Positions 1 through 10,800 of a DNA stretch of 64,000 nucleotides are shown here, one piece after another; the stretch's first letter is position 1; every line of letters begins with the position of its first letter. Under the pieces are notes generated by a model. It was not told the origin of the DNA. It saw only the letters and a program-made list of their open reading frames with translations, and searched no databases. Origin of the DNA: Micromussa lordhowensis (taxonomy: Eukaryota; Cnidaria; Anthozoa; Scleractinia; Lobophylliidae); the NCBI GenBank assembly GCA_964020085.1, contig OZ026599.1, forward strand, positions 34,001,586 to 34,065,585. Reading direction: 5' to 3'. The translations under genes and the position numbers were made by a program.

Positions 1-575
1 GAGTTACGCCGAGTTGGTAGGCGATGCAACCGCTCAAAGCGAATTTCATTCATGTCTTCTCTTATTATTCCCAATTTCTCTTCCATCATATTTCTTACTA
101 AATTTTCAGTTTCTCGCAGTGCCTCACCTTCTGTTTCGTTGAGATTGAATATCTTTATGTTTTCCCTTCTCGTATAGGCCTCTAGTTTGATGTTTCGGCA
201 CTTTATCTGCTCCATCTCCTTTCTAAGTTTTTGCACCTCCTCACTGCCTTGTGCTTGTTGCATGCATAAATTTGCCACGCTGGGTTTTAATTCTTGTAGT
301 TTTTCCTTCGCGTTTTCTGCAGCCTTCTTTAAATCTTTGTTTTCATCTTCGATGGTTTTTAGACGATCCTTTAGAGTAGCAATTTCGGAAAACAAGTCCA
401 GCAATTTGTCCATCTTGGCCTCTAAATTTGCCAGCCTTCCAGAAGCTTCGGACCAATGGTCGCCATCACACTCTTCATCCGTTTGAGAACCGGTAGTTTG
501 TCGTAGTCTCTTGCGTGAGGTAGTCTTCGACTCGGTAGAATCGGTGGAGACCTCTTCCGTTGCAAGATCTTCCAT
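1..575 (-). CDS. L1-type LINE ORF1 protein, 5' part, runs off the left edge
   Basis: An open frame of about 191 codons starts at the ATG whose first base is 575 and is still open at position 1. An in-frame TAA lies eight codons upstream, so this ATG is the first available start. The N-terminus is acidic and Ser/Thr-rich, followed by a coiled coil of about 100 residues with heptad-like Leu/Ile. The segment LEAYTRRENIKIFNLNETEG and the later FERLHRLPTRR are the signature of the RRM-like nucleic-acid-binding domain of L1 ORF1p (Transposase_22 family). This protein binds LINE RNA and acts as a chaperone in target-primed reverse transcription. The frame is unbroken over the visible part, which suggests a fairly young copy. 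Its 5' end appears to interrupt the gypsy element that begins near 679. The RT-encoding ORF2 would lie left of the window. Confidence 0.8.
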   Translation of the reverse strand, partial: MEDLATEEVSTDSTESKTTSRKRLRQTTGSQTDEECDGDHWSEASGRLANLEAKMDKLLDLFSEIATLKDRLKTIEDENKDLKKAAENAKEKLQELKPSVANLCMQQAQGSEEVQKLRKEMEQIKCRNIKLEAYTRRENIKIFNLNETEGEALRETENLVRNMMEEKLGIIREDMNEIRFERLHRLPTRRN

Positions 576-678
576 TTTCTGCAGACGGAGCGCTGATTAA
601 ATTTAAATTCACATACTTTTTTAAGATTTCTTCAGGAGAGATCAAATACACGTCTGTCTTCTACCTTTGCTACCGCGC

Positions 679-1956
679 CTATCCTTCTGGTAGTGTTGTT
701 GACCTGATAGGTTCAGCCTTACTTCTAGGACCGACTAGCTGGCAAGGATGACAGGATTTTACAAAATTTTCAACCTGCTTGTCCATGTTAGGCCACCACA
801 CCTTTTCTCTGAGGCGGGCCTTTGTGCGTGTCATACCCTGGTGACCCTCATGTGCGAGTGCAATAGTATTCTTCCAGAGGCTTTCTGGCATGACAATACA
901 ATTACCTCTGAGGACAAGCTGGCCAAGAACCCACAGTTCTTCTGACAAAGCTTTGTACATTGTGCCTGATAAGCGACTCCAGTCTCCTGAGGTAACAGCC
1001 TGACGCACCAACTGTAATGTGGGGTCTTTTGCAGATGCTTGCTCAACTTGTTGGGGTGTGTGTGCTGCTGGTACGGCTTCACTGGCTATGCTGCAGGCAT
1101 ATTCTGTGCTCTCACAGGCATCATGTTCCTGAGTTGGACCTGCTGGGAGCCGGCTTAGAGCATCTGCAGAGTTCTCTTTCCCTGAAATGTGTGTCACTAC
1201 GTAACGAAATTGCTGGAGGTATAACAACCATCTTTCAACACGTGCTGATGGGGGTGTGCTCTTGACGCCCAGGACGGTTACCAACGGTTTGTGGTCTGTG
1301 CGGAGTTCAAACTCGATTCCGTACAGGTAAAGGTAGAATTTCTGACAGGCCCAACGGACGGCTAGTGCCTCCCTTTCAAATTGGGAGTATCTCTTCTCCA
1401 CGTTACTAAGCTTGCGGCTGGCATAGTACACTGGTCTGTATGAGCCATCCTCTTGTTGTTGTTCTAGGATTGCTCCAAGACCAACGGGCGATGCATCTGT
1501 TACAAGGTGGGTCTTAGCATCTTTGGCGAAGTAGGCCATGACTGGGGCGTTTGTTAGCAACTTCTTAATTTGTTCAAAAGCTTCTTCTTCCGTGGTATCC
1601 CACTTCCAGGATTTGCCAGTACATGTTAGGTCCCACAAGGGGCTTGATATTGTCGAAAACCCAGGTATGAATTTGGCACAAAATTGAGCCTAAGAAGCTT
1701 CTCACTTCGGATTGATTCTGGGGTCTTGGTGCATCAACAATCGCTTCCACTCTCTTCTTGGAGACCTGCAGCCCCTCTCCTGTGAGAACTTCTCCCATGT
1801 ACTGCATGCTCTTGGCTCCAATGACACATAGTTAAGCGTCAGTCCATGCTCTTCAAACTTGCGCATTACTTTGTCAAGGTTTTCATCATGCTCCTCGTGG
1901 TCACGCCCAACTACTCTGACATCATCATCATCATGCAAGTTGTAAGCACCATGCAA
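679..1956 (-). pseudogene. Ty3/gypsy pol fragment: RT C-terminal part, RNase H, integrase HHCC finger
   Basis: Three overlapping frames carry one decayed pol. Frame 1702-1956 has a degenerate palm motif (HDDDDVRVVGRDHEEHDENL) followed by the thumb-side KFEEHGLTLN block. Frame 1574-1807 carries GEVLTGEGLQVSKKRVEAI and RSFLG, the connection region. Frame 679-1638 carries the RNase H domain (TDASPVGLGAILEQ, YSQFEREALAVRWACQKF, LRTDHKPLV, SADALSRLP) and the HHCC finger (HEGHQGMTRTKARLREKVWW, then CHPCQLV). At least two frameshifts separate the pieces, and the N-terminal fingers and palm of RT are missing. Confidence 0.85.
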
Positions 1957-2028
1957 GTTGATAGCTCTTTAGTTTGCCCAGGCTCTCAAAAACTGCAGGG
2001 AATTTAAGCCTGAGAGCAGCTTTGTTAT

Positions 2029-2703
2029 CTAGAGGTTGCACACAGTCTTAAGGATTGCAAGCATCTCTGACGTTTTACGACCTAGCAGAGTTGCAGCCTG
2101 CCCTGGAACTATGTAAAATTCTGCAATGGCTGACATCTTGGTCTGTGGCACAGTGACTCTTAACATGCAGCTCCCCTTAAGCTCTAGCGGTTGTGGGTGT
2201 GTGTATGCATACACATTTTTGTCACACCCTGCTAAGGGTGCTTTCCCCCCTGTTAAAGAATGAAACACATGCTCTGACATGAGATTACAGCTGGCACCTG
2301 AATCAACAATAACATTAATTACCGGTATCTTATCATTTATACGCGGTTCTAGTGTCTCAAGGGCTTCACTAGTGGTGGCCGTAAACACGTAAAATGCATC
2401 ATCCTCTGATTCCTTGCCATCCTCTTGTTGGGTAACAGCATGTACTTTCTCTCGTCTCCCACCTCCTTTGGTCTGCAGAGAGGTTCTTCGTTGACTGGTT
2501 GTGTGGTTTTTGTTGCTGGAATGTTCTGGCTGGTAATGGCAACAAACAGCAAAATGGCCCAGTCTTCCACAAGATTCGCAGACATGGTCACGAGAGCAGC
2601 AACAGTCCTTGGCCAAGTGCCCGATTTTGTTGCAATTCTAACATCTTCCTTGGAATTTCATTACGGAAGGAGGCTGTTTCTCAGTAAGCTCAACTCTATT
2701 GAT
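2029..2703 (-). pseudogene. Ty3/gypsy zinc-knuckle and aspartic protease segment
   Basis: The C-terminal half has the retropepsin active-site block VINVIVDSGASCNLMS and the later LLGRKT, typical of the gypsy pepsin-like protease that processes the polyprotein. Upstream are CCHC-type knuckles: one reads CESCGRLGHFAVCC, and a preceding one around 2630 is interrupted by a stop codon within its first cysteine pair. That stop separates this frame from gag and shows the element is dead. The longest clean frame is 2029-2616. Confidence 0.8.
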
Positions 2704-2715
2704 TTCCTCATCGGG

Positions 2716-3270
2716 TTAGACAAGGATCATAGCATCCTTATCATGGTACTGGCTTACCACTTCTAATAGCTTGGATAAGGTTAGATTTTCGGACCGATAT
2801 AATTTAGACTTCAAGTTTTTGTCCTTGATGTGTGTCAGCACTTGGTCTCCTGTCATATTGTCTTTCTCTTTTCCATACTCGCAATGTTCAGCTAAGCTGC
2901 TAAGTCTAGTGACAAAAATACATGTATTTATTCGCTCACCTGGTGCAGGTCTCGCTCCTAGAAAGTTTTGTCTCGCCTTTGGAATATTCTTCTTCAACTT
3001 GAAATAATCATTTAGTGAAGCCATTGCTTTCTTGTAGTCTTTAGCGTCGCCCTTCGTTTCCTCGGGAATGGTACGGAAGATTTCTCGAACGCCCGGTCCT
3101 GCTAGATGTAAAAGAAGGGCTCGTTGCTGTTTCGGGTCATCGATGCCTGATGCTGTCACGAAAAGCTCAAATTCATCTTTCCAAATTCGCCAACGCTGCC
3201 AAAGGGTGGCAGGCTCGCCAAATGTGTCAAACGTCGCAGGACCAGTTAGTCCACTTAAACAGACGGCCAT
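2716..3270 (-). pseudogene. Ty3/gypsy gag (capsid) remnant
   Basis: A 184-residue frame begins MAVCLSGL and contains LWQRWRIWKDEFELFVTASG, ALLLHLAGPGVREIFRTIPE and a retrotransposon-gag-like helical capsid core. This is the usual start of metazoan gypsy polyproteins that assemble the virus-like particle. It begins 41 bases downstream of the primer-binding site and ends in a stop before the zinc knuckles. A related but diverged gag lies at 4048-4491 with the same order of motifs (FRKYLERFKVYAVAMSI, ALFLHCAGPKVQDIFDTL). Confidence 0.8.
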
Positions 3271-3310
3271 AGATCAGAATTCCCGACAAGCTTGTCTTGT
3301 GTTTGACTTT

Positions 3311-3326
3311 TATCCTCGTCGCCAAA
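3311..3326 (-). promoter_or_regulatory. Retrotransposon primer-binding site
   Basis: On the minus strand the LTR end TACA is followed directly by TTTGGCGACGAGGATA. The same core, TTGGCGACGAGGAT, follows the LTR of the second gypsy copy at 4543-4557, so the two elements prime from the same tRNA. The position directly after the LTR and before gag is diagnostic. Confidence 0.7.
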
Positions 3327-3465
3327 TGTAGCAGCTTCGCAGGAGAAGAAAACACACGAGACTCCAAGAACACAACAACTCTATCAACAAGATGGCGGAC
3401 TCTCCAAGCACATGGTTCCAAAGGTCACGTGACATACATGTAAACGTCACTACTACGATACTACA
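3327..3465 (-). repeat. 5' LTR of the gypsy element
   Basis: A segment of 139 bp starts TGTAGTATCG and ends CTGCTACA on the minus strand, giving the TG...CA ends of an LTR, and abuts the primer-binding site. The outer boundary is placed where integrase-coding sequence of another element begins. No partner 3' LTR is in the window, so the length is inferred from the terminal dinucleotides. Confidence 0.55.
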
Positions 3466-3625
3466 CCGTCCTTTGAACCTCTTGTCTAAATGCTTTCCCT
3501 TCAATCTTAGCAACTCTTGCGCTCTTTTTGACTGTCTGCATGAAACGTTCGACGTCACCATTTGCCTCCGCCCATCCCGGTGTGACCTTTCTGTGCCTGA
3601 ACCCTTGATAGGATTTCAAACTGCC
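3466..3625 (-). pseudogene. Integrase fragment of another Ty3/gypsy element
   Basis: On the minus strand this reads HRKVTPGWAEANGDVERFMQ followed by TVKKSARVAKIEGKAFRQEV, the end of the rve integrase catalytic domain; the conserved catalytic glutamate is the E of DVERF. It stops exactly where the LTR at 3327-3465 starts. It is therefore either a different element into which the LTR element jumped, or a rearranged piece. About 50 codons survive. Confidence 0.75.
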
Positions 3626-4047
3626 GAGAGTCTTGGTCTGGTTATGATGGCGAATGCAGTGCGTTCACGAGCAAACTACTTGAAGAATTACATCTGATTC
3701 ATTAGGTTGTACAATACGACGAGAATATCACGCCCTCCAATATCCAATGAGGACTGCTATAAATAATTGCGTCACTGACTTAGCAAGGTTTTCAAATTAA
3801 GGCGTTGTTGAATATGCAAAGCGATCAATTGTACATACAAGGTGATCTGACTGCAACCGTGACAGTTCTATCACGTCAAATGCAAGATTGATGGTATTTT
3901 ATTTTATCTTATGGCAATTGGGCGCAGAGAAATTTTGAAAAAAATTCCAGTTTCTTTATTTCTTGTTTGGCACGCCCCATTTGTTGCTGCCAAATATTCA
4001 TGGTTTTTGGCATTACCTTTCTTGCCTTTAGAAGTTTCTTTGTATTG
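3626..4047 (+). other. Non-coding filler between gypsy fragments
   Basis: AT-rich sequence with no coding signature on either strand. Near 4050 begins a motif (CCCCGTTTACACGGGTCCGG) with a short internal inverted repeat that resembles the end of a MITE. Nothing else is recognised. Confidence 0.4.
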
Positions 4048-4491
4048 TTAGGCCCCGTTTACACGGGTCCGGACAAATTTTTGCACGGACAAATTTTGTT
4101 CCTGGACCGCCTGTTGACATGGATCTGTGCAAATTATGTAACAGTTTGCAGTGGCGTAATCATCATAAGACTCCTCTTCTTCCTGGGCTAACTGCCGAAA
4201 TTGGTATATACTGAAAAGATGGTGTCTCTTAGGCTCAAAATACTCTAGAAGTTTCTCACTGGCGGTTTCGAAGTCTTCTCCCGTATCCTCTAGTGTGTCG
4301 AAAATATCCTGCACTTTTGGTCCAGCACAGTGTAAGAACAGTGCTCGTTTTCTCGCTTTATCCTTTATACTCATTGCCACAGCGTAAACTTTGAATCTTT
4401 CGAGATATTTCCTGAATCGAGTGCCAACCGATGTCGGATCTAAGTCCGGGTTGAATAGTCCGAAGGTGAGGTTTGTATCACATGCGGCCAT
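4048..4491 (-). pseudogene. Second Ty3/gypsy gag remnant
   Basis: A frame of 147 codons starts MAACDTNLTFGLFNPDLDPT and continues RFRKYLERFKVYAVAM, ALFLHCAGPKVQDIFDTLED and EYFEPKRHHLFSIYQFRQ, the N-terminal half of a gypsy capsid. After YDDYA the frame runs into unrelated sequence, so only the first part of gag survives. It is diverged from the gag at 2716-3270 and represents a separate insertion. Confidence 0.75.
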
Positions 4492-4542
4492 TCTGCAGTG
4501 ATTTCTCGATCAAAACTGTTCAGTCGAAAGCCAAAAACATCC

Positions 4543-4725
4543 CATCCTCGTCGCCAATGTAAAAGTTCAAGGATTCGTTCACACACAAAAGTCTAACCAT
4601 CCGCTTAGCTACATCGTCTGTTTATGCTAATTCCTACCACGTTTTTCTACCAGAGTGCATAATAATTACTATCCTCTAATAGAGTCTCATGGGGCCTGAA
4701 CACAATTGGAGGTCTGGACACTACA
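4543..4725 (-). repeat. 5' LTR plus primer-binding site of the second gypsy element
   Basis: On the minus strand a segment of 168 bp (4558-4725) begins TGTAGTGTCCAGACCTCC and ends ACTTTTACA. It is followed by the primer-binding site TTGGCGACGAGGATGG (4543-4557) and, 52 bases later, the gag ATG at 4491. TGTAGTGTCC is a common LTR start in metazoan gypsy elements. No 3' LTR is visible. Confidence 0.6.
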
Positions 4726-4829
4726 CCATCTGCATGCATCTCAGGTTTTGGCTTGATGACACAAAGTAATAACTACTTTGTGTCATAATTTTAGAATAAT
4801 TATGATTAAATACATTTATTTAGCATTAC

Positions 4830-7800
4830 CTTGAGGATCTTCTGACAGTTTGGGAGGCTGCAGCCTTCTTGATGGAATCTATGTCAGGGCTGAAGTTTGG
4901 ATCCTCTTTACCGGTCATATTAAATGACACATCACCAGAAAATTCTTCATCATCTTCTTCATCATCATTTTCATCGTCAACTTCATCTTCTTCCTCATCA
5001 TCAGCCAGGACAATCTCCTCACCATCATCATTTAAGAAGTCTTCCTTTTTCCTTTGGCTCTGTTTGGTTCTTTGGTTTGTACGTCTTGATCGCTTTGTCC
5101 TATGCTACAAAAAAGAGAGGCATAGCATGTCATTCTTTCATAACTTTTCAAGGCAATAAACTATGTTTGTAACTCTAAACCTGCTACGCATGATCTGTAT
5201 TTCCTTGGAACAAAATTTAAGATGAGAGAATTATAAGAGAAAACAATCTACTTAAGGTTACTTCCACCCTTCAGAGGCCCAGAAAATCGTTTTTTCCTTT
5301 ATTTGACAAAATTTAAGTCTGTCATTTCATCTAGTGTTTCCAAGAGAAAAAATTTAAAAATCTCAAAAAGCCGCCGAGTTATTTAGAAAAAACGTATTTT
5401 CAAATAAAGTTAATAAATTACGAAGGTGTCATAATCTTGTCAACGGGCGAGACTCCTGGGGAGATTTTCGCGGCAAACGCTAATCGCTTGTATTTCATGT
5501 CATTTGCATATATTTATTTACATCACACACTTGACAAAAATTCCCAAGTGGAAGCTCTTTACGATTACTCCTATGGAAAACTCGAAAGCAGAAAAAAGTC
5601 CTTGGGTGAAGAAAAAGAAAAAACCAGGCCCAAAAAAGAAAGAAAAAGCTCAATTTTGTCAAGCAAAGAAAAAAAACCTTGCCGAAAGCGACAAAGGCTC
5701 CTGGTTTGGCCAAACGCCTTCGACAAGCTCGGCATCTGCTGAGGATCCTGAGTGTCCGAAAACCCTTGGAGCAAGTAGCTTAAAAATAAAAGTCAACGTC
5801 AGTGCAGGTTGTGAACAAGATTCTTCGTCGGAATCTGGCGAAAGCGATGAAGAAAAAGAAGAATGCCTCACAAACGGTCCCAAACACTGGAGCATTGTCG
5901 ATAGAGATGAGCTCAATCGACAGCTTGCTATTCGAGTCACTTGCCGCTTTTTGTCAAAGCGAAGGGGTAAACTTTGAAGAAGTTGCAAGGGCTGGACTGG
6001 GAGCGGAATGGGTTTGCCGTTGCACAAACCCCAAGTGCCCCTCACACGAGCTGGTGACACCATTCCACACAACATTTAACACTTTTAGCGTGGGACTTGC
6101 CTTTGCCTTTACGTTTGGCGTCTTTGCCCATTATTACCTGGTCGTAGTGGAGCGAGATAAAAAAAAAACGTGCAGCAATGTGATGCTTTTCCCGGGAAAT
6201 CGTGATCTATTGTCAAAGACCCTTGGAGGTCCTGTTTTTTCATTGGTTTGTGGTTTTATTAGGCGTGATAATCCTCGGGTGTGGCGCGAGTTGTTTACGA
6301 ACCTTTAGAAGCTAAAATCTCGCATTTGATTTTTGGCAAAATACATCCACTTTGAGCGAATTTATAGGGTATGTAGATTTAACGGATTGTCGTCAAATTT
6401 TGCCAGAACATTCCAGAGATAATGACAAAGCAAAGTGTGTCGGGAAATTTTGATATTTAACACCTTTTCCCCGTAGCGTCCATTTACGCAAAATGTCTCG
6501 CATATTTTTAGCTACTTCAACTTTAGATGTAAATATCTCGATAACCAATCAAAATACCGACAAAGCCCGACACACTTTTGTTGATTGATGCCTTGTGAAT
6601 AAGACTGTGCAGTCATTTTGCTCGTGTGACGGAATCCAATACCCGATAAATTCAATGGAAGAACCCTCGGTCGTTTCACGCCTTACCACCTTCTAACACA
6701 TACTAAAAGAAAACATCGCTAAAATTGTATTTTTTTCATAAAGTACATTTATTTAGCTTTCTACTGATATATAGTTTGTTGGGATTTTATTGAAACTGGC
6801 GCGCGTACAATTTTTGTTCCGAAGGGCACCCGCGAAGGGTGGAAGTAACCTTAAGGCAAAGACAGCCTCAGGCAAATGGTCAATACTCTCAGATGTTACT
6901 CTGCTGGTTTCCATAGCATGAAACAACAATCATTTACTGTAATTTACTGTAATTCTATTCTACTACTATGTCTACATTTCATGATAAAAGCCACATTTAA
7001 ATAGTTCATAGGTGCTATAAGTACCTTTGATATATTTGTTATTTCAAGAGTTTTCCTATCTGCAAGAGTAACCAATGGCTTTCCATTGTAAAAATTTGTG
7101 ACAATGAGTGAAATAACTTCGAGCGTCTTTCCAAGGCCCATATCATCAGCAAGAACCCCTCCAAGCACACAACTAGGTCTTGTAGTTGTTGCAAAATTAG
7201 TAGCTGAATTGAAGTACCCTTCCCTGCCATTGATGGTTTGTTCTTTCCAAAACGGTGGAAGTTCTTTAGAGTTTTCTCTTGCAATCATCCAGGCAAGAGC
7301 TTGCTTCTGATGGGGGAATAGTGTAGTTTTTATGGCCTAACAAGAAAATCAGCAGCTGTTAGTCGTGTTTCTAAGCAGGGGTTTCATTTAGGGTAACGCA
7401 CTACATGTAGCTGTGAGGATGATTATGTCCACCTGGTTTGACCATCTCAAGGAAAGTTTTTCTTGTCAAAAAGTTCAGTTCAAAACCTTTTGCAACCCTG
7501 TGAAAACCAATTGCCCTACTGCTGAAAATGTAAATGAAATCCCAACATAACTTATAGTATGGTCAGTACTCAATGGCATGCATGTACAGGACATCCTTGT
7601 GACGCCCACTAGCACAATACAGTATGAAATGACAAGGTTCTGAAATGTGTCTACAGTAGCAGCTTCTAACTGATAACTCTAGAGTAGGGTGCAAAAAAAC
7701 AAATTTCGGGAAAGGGCAAGCTGTAACTATGAAGCAACTAGGACGCAAGTTGTTCTTACAAGCCCACCCAAAATTCATTTCTTACAGTACTTCATATTAA

Positions 7801-10800
7801 TTTGAATTACCTCAAAATTTTCCCCAAGAAACTTCACTTGCCTGTCAAGCAAGTAATGAACAGAATCCACTAGCCCAATATCCAGCAAAATCCACTAGTC
7901 CCAAGGTATCGGACGTGACTTTCTTTGCACACTCAGAGTGGTTTCAATTTAGTTTTGTAGTTTAACCAAAGCCAATAAAAGTAATCGTTCTGGCCAATCA
8001 CAAAGGGCACAGACAATCTAGCGAAACAATCAAAACTCAAGACGACACACATGTAGCCGATGTGAAGCGCAGTGCAGCATGCGCCAATGAGTCATGTTAC
8101 TTCTGCATGGATGACAAAGTGCTACGAGTCTTAAGCCAATCGCTTAGTGTAATACTACAAAACTAAATGTATTTATCATGGGTTATGTAACCTTTTCTTT
8201 GGGGTGTTACATGGCATGCTGTTCTGTTGCTTCATTAGCGGTAGGCTATAATTATATATTTGAGTTGTTCTCATTTATATTCATTCGCGTCTTACGACCG
8301 TCCCTACGCCCTCAAAATTAAATACCCAGGGATCAGGGGTTTCTCTTAGACGTAGTTTTTCGCACGCTGCTTTATGAAAGGTTTAGCACGTTTTGTATGT
8401 TTACTGAATGATTGTTATACGAGCATAGTTTAGATCATTTTGTTGGGTTGTTTTTCTTGCTGTAATTTTGTACATTTCCGAGTTTTCAGTCTGTTTGTTG
8501 TATTGTGTAGTTCCAGAAAATATCCATACCCCCACCACGGAGGGAATTTCACGTAAGCCCCCCCTCCTCCCCGGAATTTCCATTTTTTGAACAGTAAAAT
8601 AACCCCCCCACCCCTCCGGAATTTCCACTACTATTTTGTACACCCCCCATACCCTCTGGAAAAAATAGTTTTGGCAAGAAAGTGAGTTAAAGTTAAAGTA
8701 AACACTCCAAACATTTAGCCATCTGCATTGCACTTAACTACTAAGCTTAATATTCTCGATCGATTGTAACATCTATATCGATACTCGCAAAGAAAGCATT
8801 CAAGATTAGTGAAACATGCTTTAAAAGAAGAAATAAAATGGAAACTTGTCAAATTACCTTCCAACACGACCAACTCCCTTTGTAAATGTGGTACCATTTC
8901 CATTAAGGACTGATAAAATGCGTGTGGATGAAATTGACACTGTACTTTTATTGCGAACACGATCGCTAACAGACTCGAGACGAAAGCCAATTTTACAGCA
9001 AAACTACATACAAATAGACAGAGATAAACGGGGATACGAAATTCTCAAGTGTGTGAAATCGTAACATCATTTCTACATTTATAAAGAAACTAATTTTCAT
9101 GAAAGAAATCGGCTGCCACTTCGAAGACCGATGCGAAAACAAACTAGGCTAGTCTCCAGTGCTTTTCGGTCCACAAGGTGACTGAATGTGGACTGGTAAC
9201 AAGTAATGGCGGCCATGTCCACGCAACGGCACGTTCTTCACATTTGTTAGCTTCCAAAATGCTTTTTGAAGAAGGAAAATGTATTTCAAATATAATGCGA
9301 GTCAAAAACAAGTATTCAAGCCACTATTTTTCATGTGAAAGTTCTACTTAGTAGGTAAGAGAGGATTTTTGAACAGCTAGATCGACACTCAAATCCGAAT
9401 TGAATCAAAAGACCTCTGGAAACTAAATCGATCATACAACCCCCCTTCCCCCTGGAATTTCCTGAGTCTTTGACCCCCCCTCCCCTTCGGAATTTCCAAT
9501 TCCCTCCGTGGTGGGGGTATGGATATTTTCTGGAACCACACATTATTTCCATCCATTCTGTTGATGAAGGCATAATAAAGGGGGTCGCATACGGCTCGTG
9601 TTGACACACCCCAATTGAGGTTGCTTGTTACATGATAAATGTTTTATATTCCTTTGAGCGGGGTAGCGAATTAGAATATAAAGCAAATTACTTTCAACCT
9701 TCAAGTGAGAACCATTCTGACCAATGCTTATTGTATTACAATGTTACATTCTTCCAGTCTGATTCACATACCTCGGCAGGTTCAATGGTTGCCATCTTCT
9801 TCTGCCCAAGTTTCTCAAATAACTTGTCCAATTCCATTGTCATCTGAAAGAGACCACAATTATTGTGTTTATCAAGTCACCCAAAAAGATACACAGTGTA
9901 TATTACTGGAAGCCTTGCTCTCTTTTTCAAGGAAGTAATGCCTTTGATCTCATCCTAGTAGAGGAAAGAAATCTTATCTGGAGTAATCCCAATCAATATA
10001 AGTGATTATGAAATGGTATCAAGGCAGGTTTGGGCAAGTGAAGCTCTCTTTCAGTATACACCAAATCTATTTGACCATTAAAAACCTAAAGGTCTATACA
10101 TTGAAATATTCTATTATTTGTTGTACATGTATGGCAAAGGATATACATGTAGCTGTAGTTAGTTAGTTCTCTCCACGCCATGAGGTGCATAAGGCTGTAA
10201 CTTTCTCTTGACAACTAGCCCTGTCTTATGCTGCTTTGTACATAGCTACATGTATACACAGGTAAAATGAACTAAGTCGTGTACTGTAATTGGCTACCCA
10301 AGAGGTCAAGAAAATGAAAGAAAATGGTGTTCTTTATGCCATAGAATAATTCCATTGATCAAACTTACTTGGTCAGAGATGGAATGATATTGGCCTCATT
10401 CGTTTTTGTGTATGTTTATGGTCCTTGTTTACATCTGAGTTTGTAAAGATGCAATAATAAAGAGAACTTGGCCAATATCCAGTCATTTTGACCTAAAAAA
10501 ACTTGGTTGATAATCCATTATGTACCTTATCATATGAAATCTTAACAGAAGGAGGTCTGCCAATCACTGGGCGTGAGTTATTAGGTCCAGATCCACCACT
10601 CTTTTCTGGAATTGGTTCCCTAAACGTTCTCAAAATGTACCCATACCGACGCATCCTCTGAAGAACTTCTTGTTCATTTTCTGGCCTACCCCAAAATGTT
10701 ATATCACAAGGCATGGTGTAGATGTTATTTTTTCCAAATGGAACAACACTGAGAAGCAAAAAAATAATTCAAATAACATTCAAATCATTTGAAAATAACC

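Larger units (their letters stand above)
679..3465 (-). mobile_element. Decayed Ty3/gypsy LTR retrotransposon (LTR, PBS, gag, protease, partial RT, RNase H, integrase zinc finger)
   Basis: Reading from high to low coordinates: a short 5' LTR (3327-3465), a primer-binding site, gag (2716-3270), zinc knuckles and aspartic protease (2029-2703), the end of RT (1574-1956), RNase H, and the integrase HHCC finger (679-1638). Between protease and the RT palm end most of the polymerase domain is missing, so there is an internal deletion. The element stops just after the HHCC finger, where unrelated L1 5' sequence begins, so the catalytic core of integrase and the 3' LTR are absent. Stops and frame changes make it non-autonomous. 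It sits in an intron of HLTF or just beyond it and runs in the same orientation as that gene. Confidence 0.85.

Noticed and set aside
4869..5172. Ser-rich and His-rich plus-strand open frames
   Set aside because: They are antisense to the Asp/Glu-rich HLTF linker exon (4830-5104), whose GAT/GAA codons read as Ser or His codons on the other strand.
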